Assembly (NCBI GenBank): GCA_964036155.1
Contig: OZ038422.1
Coordinates: forward strand, 9,013,201 to 9,077,200
Length of the DNA: 64,000 nucleotides
Origin: Diploscapter coronatus
Lineage: Eukaryota; Nematoda; Chromadorea; Rhabditida; Rhabditidae
Reading direction: 5' to 3'
Positions 1 through 13,930 of this stretch are shown piece by piece. Below the pieces are notes generated by a model, which was given only the letters and a program-made list of their open reading frames with translations, ran no database searches and was not told the DNA's origin. The position numbers were made by a program, and so were the translations under genes. How positions within the stretch are numbered: position 1 is the stretch's first letter; each line of letters starts with the position of its first letter.

Positions 1-3000
1 TCCCCCTTCATTTCGTTCACGTCCTTCCCCTTTCATCCTCCATCTGCCTCGGCCTGCTTATCATCGCTATTTTAGGCGATCTAGGGAAACACATAAAGGC
101 GGAAAGAGAAAGTGGCAGATTTTCTGTTTTTGCTGCTGGTAGCGTACTTTGATACTTTCCAGTTTGATATTTTCGACCAAAGAGTAGTTAGTTTTTCTTT
201 CACCTTTTCCCCGTTCTTCTCATGTCTCAAAGTCTCAAGTCAGACATTAATGGAATGGATACTTTTTTTTTCTTTATTTCTCATGATTCTCACCATATAT
301 AATTGATTTCCTCGAAATATACTAAAGTTCTACAAAATCTTGAGGGAGAAGAGTTGCGTTGTAAGAAAATCTGCTCGAGATACGTGATATTTGACCCCCT
401 CGTTTCGGCTGCAATTTTGTGTGCAACTTCTCTTTGGTTTCGCACGTAAAATGCAGTGCGTTGCGCTTTTTGTTTGACTTGGGAAAGGAGTCGTCTTTAT
501 GAACTGTGAAATGCTTGGGCAAGGAGAGGCAGGAGATAAGACGAAGTGGAGTATCGGTGACGCGCTAGTCGAAATTTGCAGATTAGAATGGAAGAAGGGA
601 AGGAAAGCGAGTTAGCAGGAACGCACTTGCAAATTCAATTTTCTATCGAAAGGCACCTTCTCAATTCGTTACTCTGTGTCTCTTGCCTCAGATAATGAGA
701 ATGTGAATCACACTTGTCGAATGAACTTCAAAACCATATGCTGGAAATTTCCATTTATCGGTATTGTGTTTGAACTTTTCGAAAATTTATTCCAACCAGT
801 TTTTATTTTTTAATACTCTTTGTGGTGATTTAATAATCAATTACCACGCACATTTCTTGATCAAATTCGCGACATTGCGAACCAAACTTTGGAGTGGCAG
901 AGGCAGAGAAGCAGAGTGAACGGAGGGCGAATGCTAGAATTTGCAGATTAAAATACGCGCAGAATCATGTAAATTCCATTGCGTCTCTGACATTTCACCT
1001 CCAAAGTCATGAAGAAAGAGATTATAGAAGAAGAAAAGCAGGAACGCGTAGGTAGAAGTGCAAATGTCTGCTGCTAAAACATGTCGAAACACAGAAACAG
1101 CAACATCATCCTCCCTTTCTACCCTTCTCTACCTTTTTACTTAATCTATAAATCAACTCAAAACTGGATTCACCCAATTCCATCTGTAATAGTTTTCTCA
1201 CGCGCGTCCGCTCATATTTTTATTTTTCGGTGAGACAAACCTTGTGTTCGACTTTTGTTAGAATTTGGCTGAAATTTGAGATGATTTTTCGAGGTAGTTT
1301 AAAGTTTGTTACTTGATTTTCATTGAAGTTGATTATGAAGTGAAGGAATTCGGAGATTTTCAAATTATAGGATAAGAACACTCATCAAAATCTCCATTTT
1401 CTTGCTGTTGATCTTCAGTCTCCATCAAGATTTCTTTATGATGCGAATTTATCTTATCTTCTCTTCTTCTAGGCATGTAATAATCTCATCAATTCACTCG
1501 TATTTTTATCTTATTTCATTTAGCTTTTCATGAGATTTACGAAGAAAATTGTTTAGTTATGTCTTTTCAGAAATCATGCGTCCCGAGTGCATTTAGTTTC
1601 ATCAATTCGCCCTCTATTTCCCCTACTTTAGTCTTAATTAGTCATTCAGTCCATGCGTTTTCCTCCTTCTTCTGCCATTTTTCTCTCTATTTTGCTAACT
1701 CCTTATTTTTCGGTTTTCTCCATTCTTTCCCCATTTTTGCAGTTCTGCATAAATCAGTCGAGATATTCCTTTTCTTTGTCGTGCTGTGCTTTGATCTTTC
1801 GACTGTCAATTCGATCTGCTAATCCTCTGCGTCCTTACCTCTATGCTTTAGCATATGGTCATACTCTGGCATTTTCCTGTCTGCAAAAATCAGTCCATGT
1901 AGAGGAATTGGGTTATGCATTGTATGAACATGTACCAGTCGGTTCTGTATTTTTATTCCCTAGCATTGAATGAAAGAGGAACAAATCCCCCCTTCCGCAA
2001 TTTGCTTTGCAGTTCAATAGATCATCACGGCATACTGCTCATCCCTGTGCTTTGATTTTATTAGCAGATTGGGAACGGAAGCGATTTTTTTTTCCATTTT
2101 CCCTCGTTTTGGTCGAAAACTCTGCGTTCCCGCGTTTGCCTGTGCTTAAGCATAGCAAACACTCTTCCCGTCTGTGTTTTGATTGAGTGATTCGAAAAAA
2201 AAACGATTGAATTTATGGATTTTTATCATCGAATTTCTCCTCTTTTGCACATTATTTGCACTTTTTCGGGTTGAAACAATGGCGAAAAGAACGGCAAAAT
2301 ACTCTAATTGCGCACCGTTTACCCCTCTGTCATTAAAGCTGCTTTCATTCCAATATTTTTCTATAGTTAAACCCATGCTTTAGTTCCTTTTATATTGTGT
2401 AAACATCTCGCATACTTTGATAGAAATAGTCCAGGAAGTGAATAGGTCTAGGTTAAACGAGTTGAACAGAAGTAGAATAGAAAAAATATTGAATTATCGA
2501 GGAGATTGTATTGCAATTGTATCAACTTGCGATTTTGATAACCAATGATTTTTAATATTGTTGTAGTTACTTCACTCGGTTATTCATTTGCTCATTTGAT
2601 CATCGTAGTTTTTCTTCCTTGAAGGCCATTATGGAGTGTGACTCGAAAAACTACATATTTTGTTTCCCTGGTGCCAATGTTCGTTATGAACAAACGCTAT
2701 TTTGCATTTACGCTTTCTTCGTCAATTTTCCATACATAAATTTGCTAAAAAGCGCTAGACAAAGGGATTTGTAGAAGATTAATTAAAGAAGGGATCTGTG
2801 CCAGACTCGCACACTCAAAATAGGCCCTGTCCTGCCTGCGATTCTGTCTTTGGTTTCTAAATCTTCAATTTTTTCTCACTACAAATGGCGAGATTTGTTT
2901 ATAGTGCTCCCGTATCACTTGATTCTTATGGGTGTGTGATTTTTTAATTCTCTTAGATCACTTCTGTTTTTCTTACTTTTACCTGCGAAAACATTTCTAA

Positions 3001-6000
3001 ATTTAGATGATAATTTGTTTTATTATCTAGCATGGTCCTAAAATGTCTGTTGTGATTGCACTACTCTGCTGCAATCATAAAACCCAGCATTTGATTACGG
3101 AGTGCTTGAAAATAACGCAGCCTAAATTTTACAAATTTATTTTTCACCCTGGCGAATAACGCCTCAAACATAAATCATCGACCGTCATTAGTCTCGGAAC
3201 GAAAATAGCTAAACGGGCGATAAAATGCCGCAATGACTGCCGGGCTGCTGCTGCTGCTGCGGCAATGTTATCTTGGGGATATTCGAAGGAAGAGGGGAAA
3301 TGGCAGAAATCGGCCGACAACAAATAATATGGCAGACCGACTGCCTATGCTTTGACGCTACAGAAAACATGTGCTTTAATCAGGATGCTTGAGGCCTTGA
3401 ACCTAGGAGAAGAAGGAAAGGAAAAGGGTGAGGGAAAAGGAAAGTGGGAAAATGAGGCAGCCAATTGGAGCAGCAAAAGAGGAAGAAATAAAATCTGACC
3501 GGGGCCGAGAACGGATAAATAGCCAGAGCAAAACACGGTCACTTAATTCATAGAATATCCTGTAGGCTAACTTAAACGATTCTGGAAGACGCTCGTCGCA
3601 TGCTAAAATGCAGCCACAAAAATAGACTCAAGGCAATTTACCGCCTTCTATGTATTCGCTCATGTAAAGTTTACTCGACGACTTGAGAACATTCTAAGGA
3701 AAGCGAACGTTTTGATATAAAATGTCAGAAGACATTGCGATAATTTAGTTTTATCAATTCATTTCTGTACAAGGCTGCAAAGGTGTCTGGGCTGCTTTAG
3801 ACTTTTATCCAAAACTTCATCACAGAAATAATACTAATGGAAAGTTTGAAACAGATTATTATCGTTTCCTGTACCAATGCCAACTATATTTTAGATCATT
3901 TCATAACGTTTCTCAATGCCTCTGAAATTTTTACAGCTCTGATTTAAAATAAGAAACGGCCTAGATTTTTTGCACATTTTGAAATTTTTTTGCAAGACCA
4001 AAACGACAAACAAAGACTCGTGCCCAGAATAATTCATAACCCGATTTATCATGGTGGCCTGATTCTCGATTCTGTTTTGTGGTTTGTCTGAGGGATTGAA
4101 GGATTCCAAATACGCTTCTGACTGCTGTAATTTCATGGCTTTGCGCCTATTTGGTTGGAGGCTAAATACGACAAATTCAATTGTTTATTTGAGGCATTCC
4201 AGGCTAATGAACGTTGGTGGGAAATATCTTATCTCCTCTCTAAGAAGAGACATAAGTGGAAATAGCGATAAAACTGGGCTTTGTAGACGACATTTTTGAA
4301 AATCGTCATACATTTCTTCGAGATTTTCTATTTTCTATGACAACGATATTTAGAGTTAGAAAAAGGGACTTGACTTGAGGTCGGCTTCTAAGGGATAAGG
4401 AAGGGTTTTATTGTTTATTTCGGACCTCGTTAGATTTTAGAGAAGTTTAGAAGCTTAATCAATTTGTTAATTTGCGAGTGGTTTCTCTTGATCAATTAGC
4501 GATTAAGCAGACCACAGAGAAAGATAAGACTTCGTTTTCTTCATCCATTTGACCTATTACAGTTCATCATTTTCTTTTTCTTCACTAAAGATAGATAAGC
4601 ATTTTTCGCGTTCGAAAATCGAAATTCTTTCTTTTCTCTGCGAGTTTTTATTCTGTTTTGTGCGATCAATTCATCAATCAATGACTTATCTTCGACTTGC
4701 GACACAGCGTTGATCTTCGATTGCTTTGGTAAATTGTAAAGGATGTCTCTTCCGAACACTAGCAGTTTTTTTTGCATTTGTCTGCTCTCTTTGCAGAAAC
4801 ATATGGAAGAGTGTTGGAAATTCAAAATGATCATGAGATACTATTTTATTAGTTTTGCAAATATTGTTGTTCCATTTTTGTATTCCCTTCCTCCTATAAA
4901 ATCAGGCTAGAATTTAGCTGAAATTGAATTGTAACATTCAAGTATGGCTAGAAACTAGCCGAATAAAGGCTAAACTTCTATTTAAAAAAAGCATTTCTCA
5001 TCAGAATACATTGTTTTCTAAACTTCTGCTCTTCATTGTATCTCATCCATTTTGTTGGCAAATTGCGTCATCATATAACGCATTTTTAACTGAATTTACA
5101 CAAAAAAAAAATCGCCACTTATTGTCTGACACAATTCCCTCAGACCTCAGTAATTTCGATTGGATCTCTCTATTTTCCATATGTTTGTTTGAGCATTTTT
5201 AAGATCATTTTTCGCCAGATCACAAAGTCAAAATTCCTTTCATCGTTTGATTTTCTCTATATTTCCTGCATTTGTTGAGTATGAGTTACATTGTGTCTTC
5301 CTCGAGGTTCGAGTTCAAAAATCTGCCCTGCAGCGTTTGTGCTGGCCTCATATTGGGTTGAGGATTGGTCCCTGCAAATTGCGTGGTGCCTTCCAAAAGC
5401 AGGCAGCCTCTGCTCGGCTCACCAACCCTTTCCCTTCCCCTCTGCAGTTCTCCTTCTTTCCCTCTTCTTTTCTGCTTCCCTTCTTTCCTTTCCTCTTTGC
5501 CCCTCTTCCTTCTCCTCCATTCTCTTCCCTTCTCTCATTCAGTCATTCAGCCCGTTCATAGGCCTTATCGATTTATCGTACTTCCCCTCGAAGCCAAGCA
5601 TATCACGTTCCTCAAGGATGCTTATTAACGACCGAAACGAGTCGTAACGGGAAATCGTTGATTTGTCGGGCTATCGAGGGATGGGAAGGCAGGAATGATA
5701 GGAGGGATTGGCCTTTTGATTCGCAAATTTGCGTAATATTTTGGGTAAATCGATTAAATTGATTTTCTATCATAGATTTATTGTTCTAGAAACTTTCTTT
5801 TCGTCAGCCTTCATTCGTTTTTTTAAAGAACGCATCAATATTTCCGATTCTGATTTATTCTTTCCGACTAATATTAGGCTCCGATGAAAATCAATCAGCT
5901 CATCTATTAGTCATATGAAAATTTCACTCATTGTTCAGAAAAGTTACATTGGAAGGAAAAATGAGTGAACTTTCCAGATGAGTGATGGATAAGTAAACTG

Positions 6001-6060
6001 CATAAAATTATTAAAAGTTAAAATTTTACTTGCTTTCAAAATGATGATGTTATTTTACAG
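1..6060. other. No exon seen: intron or 5' region of the poly(A) polymerase gene
   Basis: No open stretch here resembles a protein and none joins in frame to the exon at 6061. The open frames around 1560-1970 and 5247-5650 come from pyrimidine-rich DNA. A (CTG)5 run lies at about 3245-3260 and a CT-rich tract at about 5420-5540. Because the first recognisable exon encodes the middle of a conserved domain, this stretch is most likely one long intron, with the catalytic-domain exons before the window. That is inference. Confidence 0.5.
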
Positions 6061-8727
6061 GGCTACTACATCCAGCTGCGTCGAGTGCCGATCACGGATG
6101 CGCGCATCAACCTGGGCGAATTGCTTCTTCGATTCTTCGAGGTCTTCTCGCAGGCAAGTCATTCCTCGTTTCGGTTTCTTCTTTTTCCTTTTCCCCATTC
6201 TTTGCATTTTCAATTATCGATCGATTCGGCCAAGTTCAAGGCTGCGTGAATCAATCGATAAACCGGTCAGATGATTGAGGCAGAGGCTTTTCAGTCAAAA
6301 TTAGAGTGGCAAATGAAGTTGAATTTACTTTTAAACATATTTTTAAAATAATTTTGAGGCAATTTGAGATGACTTTAAAATTTATATACAGCACATTATG
6401 ATATGCCATTTTTGGACTCAATACAGAATTCTTGTCTCTGCAACAACAATAAGTCAATGCTGTGCTTCAAATGTTATTCAAATATTTGAACACACCCACT
6501 CAAACCAAGTTATCTTTGAATTAATGTCATTTTTATTGTGCATCCCACAAATTATTTGCAAATCCAATACGAAAAGTGCAGTAGTTTGTGATTTCAAACA
6601 ACTTTCCCGCGATTGCAAAAAAAATGACAGCGAATTTCAGCCACAATAAAAATAGCATTTACTGGCTTAATGACTTGAGTAAACTATAGAGATCTGTTTG
6701 AAACGAAATGGCCTAACATGAAACTGACCAGAATTTTTTGAAGAAAAATGAAATGAGGACAAAATAACATTTGTGACGCACTTTTGACTCAATTCCTTTG
6801 ATACCTCGATCAAACTAACTAAAACTCAAGTAGAAAACGGAATTTGACGTTATTTCATCTGATCATGGTTGATGGTGAAAAAATCTAGATTGTCACGTTA
6901 TGTTTCTGATTACTACTAGTCTTTTCCCATTGATTTTTAGAATTTTTCAATTTTTTTCGCAACATTTCCTTCCAATTTCTAATTTCACTTTTCCCTTACT
7001 AAAATGAAAAAAAAACAATTTTCAGGAATTCAACTACAAGCAAGTTGGAATTTCGGTTCGAGAGATTCGCTACACGAAGAAGTTAGATGACAAAACACTG
7101 CTGCTCTCCTTGGAGGATCCCCTTCTCAGTTGTGAGTTTATCCTATCTGAGTCGAATAAACCAGGAGATTTCAGGCAATGAAGTCGGCCGCTCCACGTAC
7201 AATTACATCTCGGTGATACGCGCTTTCGAACAGGCACATAGGGTAGGCTGATTTTCTTTGGATTCTGCTAAACACTGATCATATCGAGTTATTACTTTAA
7301 AAAATCAGAAAAGCAAGAAAACACTTGGAATACGAATGATATTCTATCAGAATTTTCAAAAACTATTATCAAGAACGGACAGCGCTTTGTCTTTGCCTTT
7401 AAAAGTTTTTGAGGTCTTTCTCTTCGACTGCGACTTTGGATTTCAAAACATTTTCCCTTGTCTTTGAATTTGGGGCTAGACAATCGAGCTTTTGCCTGTC
7501 TCTGAATCTATAATTTACTCCTTTAATTGATATTCTTTGAAAAAGTAATCATAAAATTGGATGTTCATTAAATGATTTTTTTTGCAGATTTTGTGTGGAA
7601 TACTGATTCGGAAGCGAGACGAGTCGCGAATGGATGGACCGACTCTGCAGCTGTGGAGACAGCACTACAGTGGCTCGATGATGCAGCACATCATGCCCTT
7701 CACTCAGGCTGAGGTCAATCGGAGGGACTGGCTTAGGGTTGGTCTATTTCAAATTGATCCATGAATAGTCATTCTGCATACTACAAATCGGGAAACTGAG
7801 AGCACTTTCTTCGCAAAGCGAGGAATAGAAAGAAGGGAGAAATATCGTTTGAGAAGAAAGTATCGGCCGCCAAATCAAAGAATGAGACAGAATTCAAATT
7901 CCGTGAAATGTTGAGAACCAATTCAAGACTTTGACTTGTCAAATTTCAACCCCGTCTTACCCCTACTATCGCTGATTGGAGAGAAAATCGATATTCATGC
8001 AGCAATTAGAAATCGAATTTGGAGCGAAATAGTGGGTCGTGTGGTAGAAAAACGAAACGAATAGCGTAATTTTTGAATACCGACATTCTCTCCAGTCAAC
8101 ATTTACTTATAGTTGAATTTCTCGAAAAAATGTACAGACTATAAGATGATTCACTGCCAAAATTCACACTTCAATACGTTGCGTTAATTATTCTGAAACC
8201 ATGATCAATACTGCATTCGCCAAGTGTCACTTTGCAGAGTTAGCAGGAATTAAAAATAATCAGATTGATTGCAGGGCTTCGTTGTGTCTATGCCCTACAA
8301 ACAGGACGCACCGAAGAATACGGCAACGCTCATCTATAACTCGTTCCTAGCTGAGGTAAGAGTTAAAAATGATCAAAAAATATTCTCTGAACTTTGACTT
8401 TTACTAAAAATGTACATTTTTGATGAATGATTAGAAGAGAATCGTCATCTATCTAACTTTCGACTTGCATTATTCACAATAACCTGTCATTTCTTCTGGA
8501 CACTCATCAAAAATAGTTAGGAAACAAGCTTCATGTTTCTGGCAAAAAAGAAAACAAAGTGTAGAGATCGTATCATGAATATGAAATACTCGCAGATACA
8601 GATTCAACAAGGCTATTTCTAAACGATTCAAATTCAGCCGTTCGACGTCTCGAAGTACGAGTGGCTGCGGCAGTCGATTTCGATCAAGGAGCAGAAAAAT
8701 GCACGGATCCTGCCCATATCCAGCTGA
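6061..8727 (+). CDS. gld-4: GLD-4/Trf4-type non-canonical poly(A) polymerase, 3' exons
   Basis: These are the last exons of a cytoplasmic or nuclear poly(A) polymerase of the Trf4/PAPD5/GLD-4 group, which adds A residues to RNA 3' ends. Exons are 6061-6153, 7026-7131, 7175-7242, 7588-7737, 8275-8355 and 8638-8727, and all phases agree; the TGA is at 8725. The visible 195 residues start inside the PAP-associated domain: LGELLLRFFEVF followed by FNYKQVGISVRE, then EDPLLSCNEVGRST, the family's EDP...N-V-GRS signature, then an AFEQAHRILCGIL helix. The nucleotidyltransferase core with its catalytic aspartates must lie upstream of the window. The intron after 6153 uses a GC donor (CAG|GCAAGT), required by the frame. 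The mel-26-like gene 2 kb downstream matches the C. elegans order gld-4 then mel-26 (from memory), which is why I prefer gld-4 over other Trf4 relatives. The 3' end looks short for GLD-4, so a longer splice form is possible. Confidence 0.82.
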
Positions 8728-10677
8728 CGGCCTACGCCAACCACCAAACTGACCATCCACCCTGTTACTAATTTTACACCGAAAGTAGAGAACACGGTTA
8801 GCCCAACTATTTGAACTCGTTTTTATTTTATCTTTTTTTCTTTCACTGCTTCACGTTAGATGTCCACTTGTCATTTCTAGAATTTGTTTTCAGCACCTTA
8901 AAAGTGAGATAATCCTTGTAGAAGTTTATAAGATTTAGATTTTTTAAATTCGCCTTATCAAGCGGGTTCTGACAAATTTTTGAAAGATATTCTGTGAATG
9001 TCGGCTTTAAAAATTTGTTAGAATCCGTTAAGAACTAGCCAACTTTCTCGACTTCATATCATATTCAAACTCGAAACAGTTTTGCCGGTATTCGCTCAAT
9101 GACTTGGCCAATCGCAAGTTACAAACCGCTTCCCTCCCCCTTTCAAGTTATTCTATTCTTGTCCTTTCCCTAGTTAATATCCTTAGTTTAATCTTCAATC
9201 AATCTGATTGCTTCTTTTTAAATCCTACAGTAATCAATATCATATCTATATATCGATTTTGCTCGTTTTGCTGGGAATTTCTGTTAACATCAACGAAAGT
9301 TCGAGATTTAGCTATTCCCCACAACAAAATGGGTTACATTTCACTGCCTGCTGCACATATTTCTTCACAGTTTTTGTGATTTCCGTGCCATTTCTCCCTC
9401 GTTGTTCGTAGTTTTGAGATTAGAAATGTTTTTATTCATTCATTCAGGCTAAAGTTCAGCAATTTTAGTGCTATTTCCTGATTTATCGCGAAAATGGTTC
9501 CTAACAAGTTTTATCTTTATCAGAGGCAGGATCAGATAAGGGTGATAATACCTGACTTGCCAGTTATAGGATTTTATAAGTCCTCTTATCCCGTCCCTCC
9601 TCACATATCCAACTTTATCCAAATGTCATATGATTGAAAATGACAAGTTACAAATGCTTCAGTGATAATTCTTACAGATCATAGCTCAATTATATATCAG
9701 CTAGTTCAATTTCTCTAAACACTAGATTTTACATTGTTGATGAATTTGGGAGCTTCATGGAATTTAATTTCTTATTGCAAAAATTTTCAAACTCGTCAAT
9801 AATGACTGTTTCCTAGTTGTACGTACTTCATTCATGACAACAATTTTTAGTTTTATTTTTGAGGATAGAGGTTTCAAATTCTATGTATTTAGGTAATGGT
9901 TTATTTACCAGTGATTTACGCGCGTTATGAAATTCTCTTCATTTCATTTTATCATTTTCTGGTGTTTTATTAAATTTCGATGCCTTTTTACGTTGCAATC
10001 GGTCATTTTGCTCTTGTAACATTTTTAATCGCGGGAAATTCTGCATCGACTCTGCTTTTCTACAATAATTTTGGTTAGAAGTGCAGAATTTCTTCTAATG
10101 CAAAATCGATGGAAATTGAAAGTTACAAGAAAATTTTATTTAGCGAAAAATGTCGCTTCGGATACTCCGGAATATTTCTCTTCCAAATTATTTCGTCTGA
10201 AGATATACATCTTTGTTAATTTGAAGCGACGACCATTTCATGATTTTCTTCCTTGTAATTTTCAATATCCACGCCACTGACTTGCAACAATCCACCAATG
10301 TTGTCTACACACAGACACGCTTGAGATTTGTATTTGACTCATCGTTGAATCGGAAGACTATCGATGTTTTACTCATGATTTTATGGTTTTATTCTTTAAT
10401 TGTTAACCGTGAAAGCAAATTATAATCTTGTACTTTTTTCAAAGTATGATTACTGACCGGTTTGAAAACCGTGCGAATATCTGACGATCATTTTATTTAT
10501 TTTTCATTAATTTACGAATGATTTTAGAATCAGCAAGTGTTTTGGCAGATCGACTTGCGACAATCACTTGGATTGTACAGTCTCTTTTTAAGCAGCCTCC
10601 AATTGACCCATCCTCCCCCTCCAGTGAGTGGTTGTACCGTACATCTGCCAGCTGTTTTCCCTCGTTCCTGCATCAAG
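8728..10677. other. Intergenic, poly(A) polymerase gene to mel-26
   Basis: AT-rich spacer with no convincing exon. It holds the 3' UTR of the upstream gene and the promoter and 5' UTR of mel-26. The open frames at 9104-9411 and 10071-10425 have AT-driven composition and no recognisable motif. A possible 3' splice site (CTGCCAG) lies about 27 bases before the mel-26 start. Confidence 0.5.
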
Positions 10678-13600
10678 ATGGATTCGGCAGATCTCGGCAT
10701 TCCGATCGATGCGAACTGCCTCGTGCCCACCAGTACCATGTCCTCGCAGACGGAGATCAGAGTTGAGGTGAGCAGAAAATACAAATTTGTAAACTTATTA
10801 TAGCTTCATTTGAAAACATGAAAAGGTTTGAGAAGAGGTTCTCTGATTTATGATAGCATGATATTTGTAATGTTCGAAAACTTCAAAAACTAATGATGAA
10901 GACGAAAATTTGATTGCAGAAAGTGAACCACAGCTGGACAGTGAAGAATTTCTCGCACTGCTACCAGGAATACCTCGAGAATTTCGTCTATCTGAACCGC
11001 GGAGAGGAGACACTCACTTGGTAAAGATTTTTAGATAAATTCAGGCAAAAATAGATTTTTCGTGAAAGTCGAAATTAGAGTTGGATTTTGCGTTGTTCAT
11101 TAAATAAGCAAAGTGCAACTTCGAGCTGTGTTATTTGAAATTCCCCAAAAGATCGACTTACACCGAAATCCAATCATTTACTAAACTTTGAATCAAATGA
11201 TGAGACTAAATACAGAAAGATTTTCTTCATTTTGAATTAAAACCAGATTAGAGGAATGCCGAATAAAAATTATTGCAACTTCAAACATGACTGAACATTA
11301 AAATGAAAAAAAAAACAATTGAAGCTTAAATTTGCAGGTCCATAAAAATCTACCCGAAAGGCAACGGCGAGAATAACAAAGAATTCGTCTTCCTCTGCCT
11401 AAATCGTGTGGTCAGCAATAATTCGAAGCAGAGCAAAATCGGCTTCAAGTCGCGATTTATGCTGAGGACAGCGGAGTACAAGGAGATTGAGGTTGGGTTT
11501 CTGCTTCGTCAACAAATGAACGGTTCCATGAACAAAGTTCACTAGATTTTTCTTGAAACGTACGTAAAATAGCATTCCTAATAAAATTTATTGTTTTTGC
11601 AAAAATGTCCTAAAACTTTGTTAATTGACACTTTGGTAGAGAATCATATTATGAAATATGAAATGAAATTTTACAGATGCGCATTCACCCCAACCCTTCC
11701 CACTCTGATTACGTTTCCTACATCAAGCGAGACGTTCTCTTCCCTCAGGTAATTCATTTCAATTTTGATTTGTGTATGAGGAGAAGTAGCAGGTCGTACA
11801 AGGTGTTTCGAACAAGTAATAACGTCGTTCTTCTTTCGCATAACGTTCAAACACAGATAATTAAATTACGGAAACAATAAGCCGAATAATTATAAATTCC
11901 TGCTGCTGCAAATGCGAATCTCTTACAGATAATGCCCCGTGACCTGATCATCGTGAACGTGGAAATCGATGTCGCTGTCGAGACGATCACGACCATCGCC
12001 GAACCTGCAATCGTAAGCAGTTGAATTAGCGACAGTTCAGCGGGTTCTTACAATATGCATTTGATATGAGTAGGAAAATGAACACTTGAAGATAGAATGA
12101 GATGAACTAGTATTTGACATATGCAGCGATGGAGTGATTTCTGCTAATTGATCGTTTTTTTCAATAAGCCACAACATCATTTAAAAAATTCATTCCTTCA
12201 AATAGAAAATGCCGAATAGAGATTTCTTTTCCAAACAACACAAAGATTTTCAATTATTCCTGAACTTGTCATATTTAATTGATTATACTTAAGACGTTCA
12301 AATTCGAGCAGCAGTTGGTGGACGATTACCAGCGTCTGTTCCGCGACGACCTGCTGACAGACTTCACGATTCGGATCGGGATGAAGGAGATTCGCGCGCA
12401 CAAGGCCATCCTCGCTGCACGCTCGCCTGTCTTCGAGGCCATGCTCATGCACCCGGATACTAACGAATCGAAAACGGTATGCAATACAGCAATTTACAAC
12501 TTTCGACTATTTTCTCCATTTTGAAAATTATATTTATCAGGAACGACATTTTCTAACTTAAGCATATATTTGTTAACTCTTCCAAACGAGTTTGCTTCTG
12601 TCTGGTAATGGGCTTCAATCCTTCACATATTACAGTACCTGTATAGTAAAAGTTTTAGTTGATAAATTTAATTAGACAGGTGCTTGACTAGAGATTTATT
12701 ATCACAGAATGATACAATCAGTAGGGGGTAATAAAGTTAGCTAACTATGGATCGTGGTACTATGCTATTTCACGCATTTTTCCATTTCTAATTTCAGACA
12801 GAATGAGAAAATGACAAAATTCACTTCTGTAATTTATCCTTATCTATGGCAACTTGTAAATATTGTAACAGCGCAACGTCACAAGATGAAGCAATAGTGG
12901 ATACAATTAGAAAGCGTTTCCAATCTCGATATGTTTGTGATATTTTCAAATTACTCTTAAAATGACATTTCTGCATTTTAATTCTAGTATCAAAATAATA
13001 CAGCCTTGACAATTTATGAATTGGCAGGGAGTTCTGTGCATCGACGACATGGACTTGGATGTGCTGAACGAAATGATCCATTATATCTACTGCGGCAAGT
13101 GCACCAAAGACATCACTGAAATGGCCAGTGATCTGCTCATCGCTGCTGACAAATACAGACTCGAGGAACTCAAGGCAAGAAAACTTTATTTAAAAAAAAA
13201 ACCATGATTGAAAGAGATTGAATGGTATGAAAAGAACCAACTCCTCGAAACTATTTGAACAGCAAAAATGTGAAGCGTTTACGAAATAGAAAATGAAATC
13301 ATCTTTGCAGTTCAAAAATCCAGTAGAATTTCATATTTCATTCTGTAAAATTATTCCCCATGCATGTCGTTCTAAATGCAAATAATTTCTGACCATTTGA
13401 TGGGCGAAACCAAAATTTTGAAAACTGCAAGAAATGAAGAACAAATTTTGTTTTAAGAGTTACTGCGAGAAGTTCCTGATCGACAATATCTCAAATGAGA
13501 ACGCCTGTCAACTGCTCATCATGGGCGACATGTACAATGCACCCAGGCTCAGGCAGCGGGCCGTTCAGGTTTACTTCCCATACATTTCTATTTTCCCAAT

Positions 13601-13930
13601 TGCCAAAATGAATCAAGGCATTTGCTTTGCAAATTCTTGATGCATCAGTTAGAAGAAAGGACAATGACAACGACATATTTGTCCGTGTCAAAATCAATCA
13701 TATGATTTCAACAGATATCGAATTTAATTCTCGAAATAATAAAAACTGAATTTTTCTGTGCAATAAACTTGTTCCAGTTCATCCTTGCTCGCCCGAAGAA
13801 CGTAACAATGACACCCGGCTGGACGGACATTCTGAAGAGTCATCCCTACCTCGTCACGGACATCATCAACAATATCGACAAACCCACTACTTCCATCTGC
13901 CCTGCGGAGGCTCCTCCTTCCGGCATCTGA
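10678..13930 (+). CDS. mel-26: MEL-26-like MATH-BTB substrate adaptor for CUL3 ubiquitin ligase
   Basis: Complete gene of nine exons: 10678-10767, 10920-11020, 11338-11491, 11677-11748, 11929-12012, 12294-12476, 13028-13174, 13458-13568 and 13778-13930. It encodes 364 aa. Residues about 31-160 form a MATH domain (VNHSWTVKNFSHCYQEY at its start; WSIKIYPKGNGE). Residues about 182-285 form a BTB domain (DLLTDFTIRIGMKEIRAHKA, then YIYCGKCTKDI and LLIAADKYRLEELK). A 3-box/BACK-like tail follows (CEKFLIDNISNENACQLL, then GWTDILKSHPYLVTDI). In C. elegans MEL-26 pairs with CUL-3 and targets the katanin subunit MEI-1 for destruction at the meiosis-to-mitosis switch; the SPOP family shares the layout. 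The intron after 13174 has a GC donor (AAG|GCAAGA), and the acceptors at 12293 and 13457 end in TTAAG rather than TTTCAG. Other MATH-BTB (bath) paralogues are the alternative; the neighbouring gld-4-like gene favours mel-26. Confidence 0.92.

Noticed and set aside
5247..5647. Three overlapping plus-strand open frames
   Set aside because: Pyrimidine-rich stretch; three frames open together, typical of composition bias.
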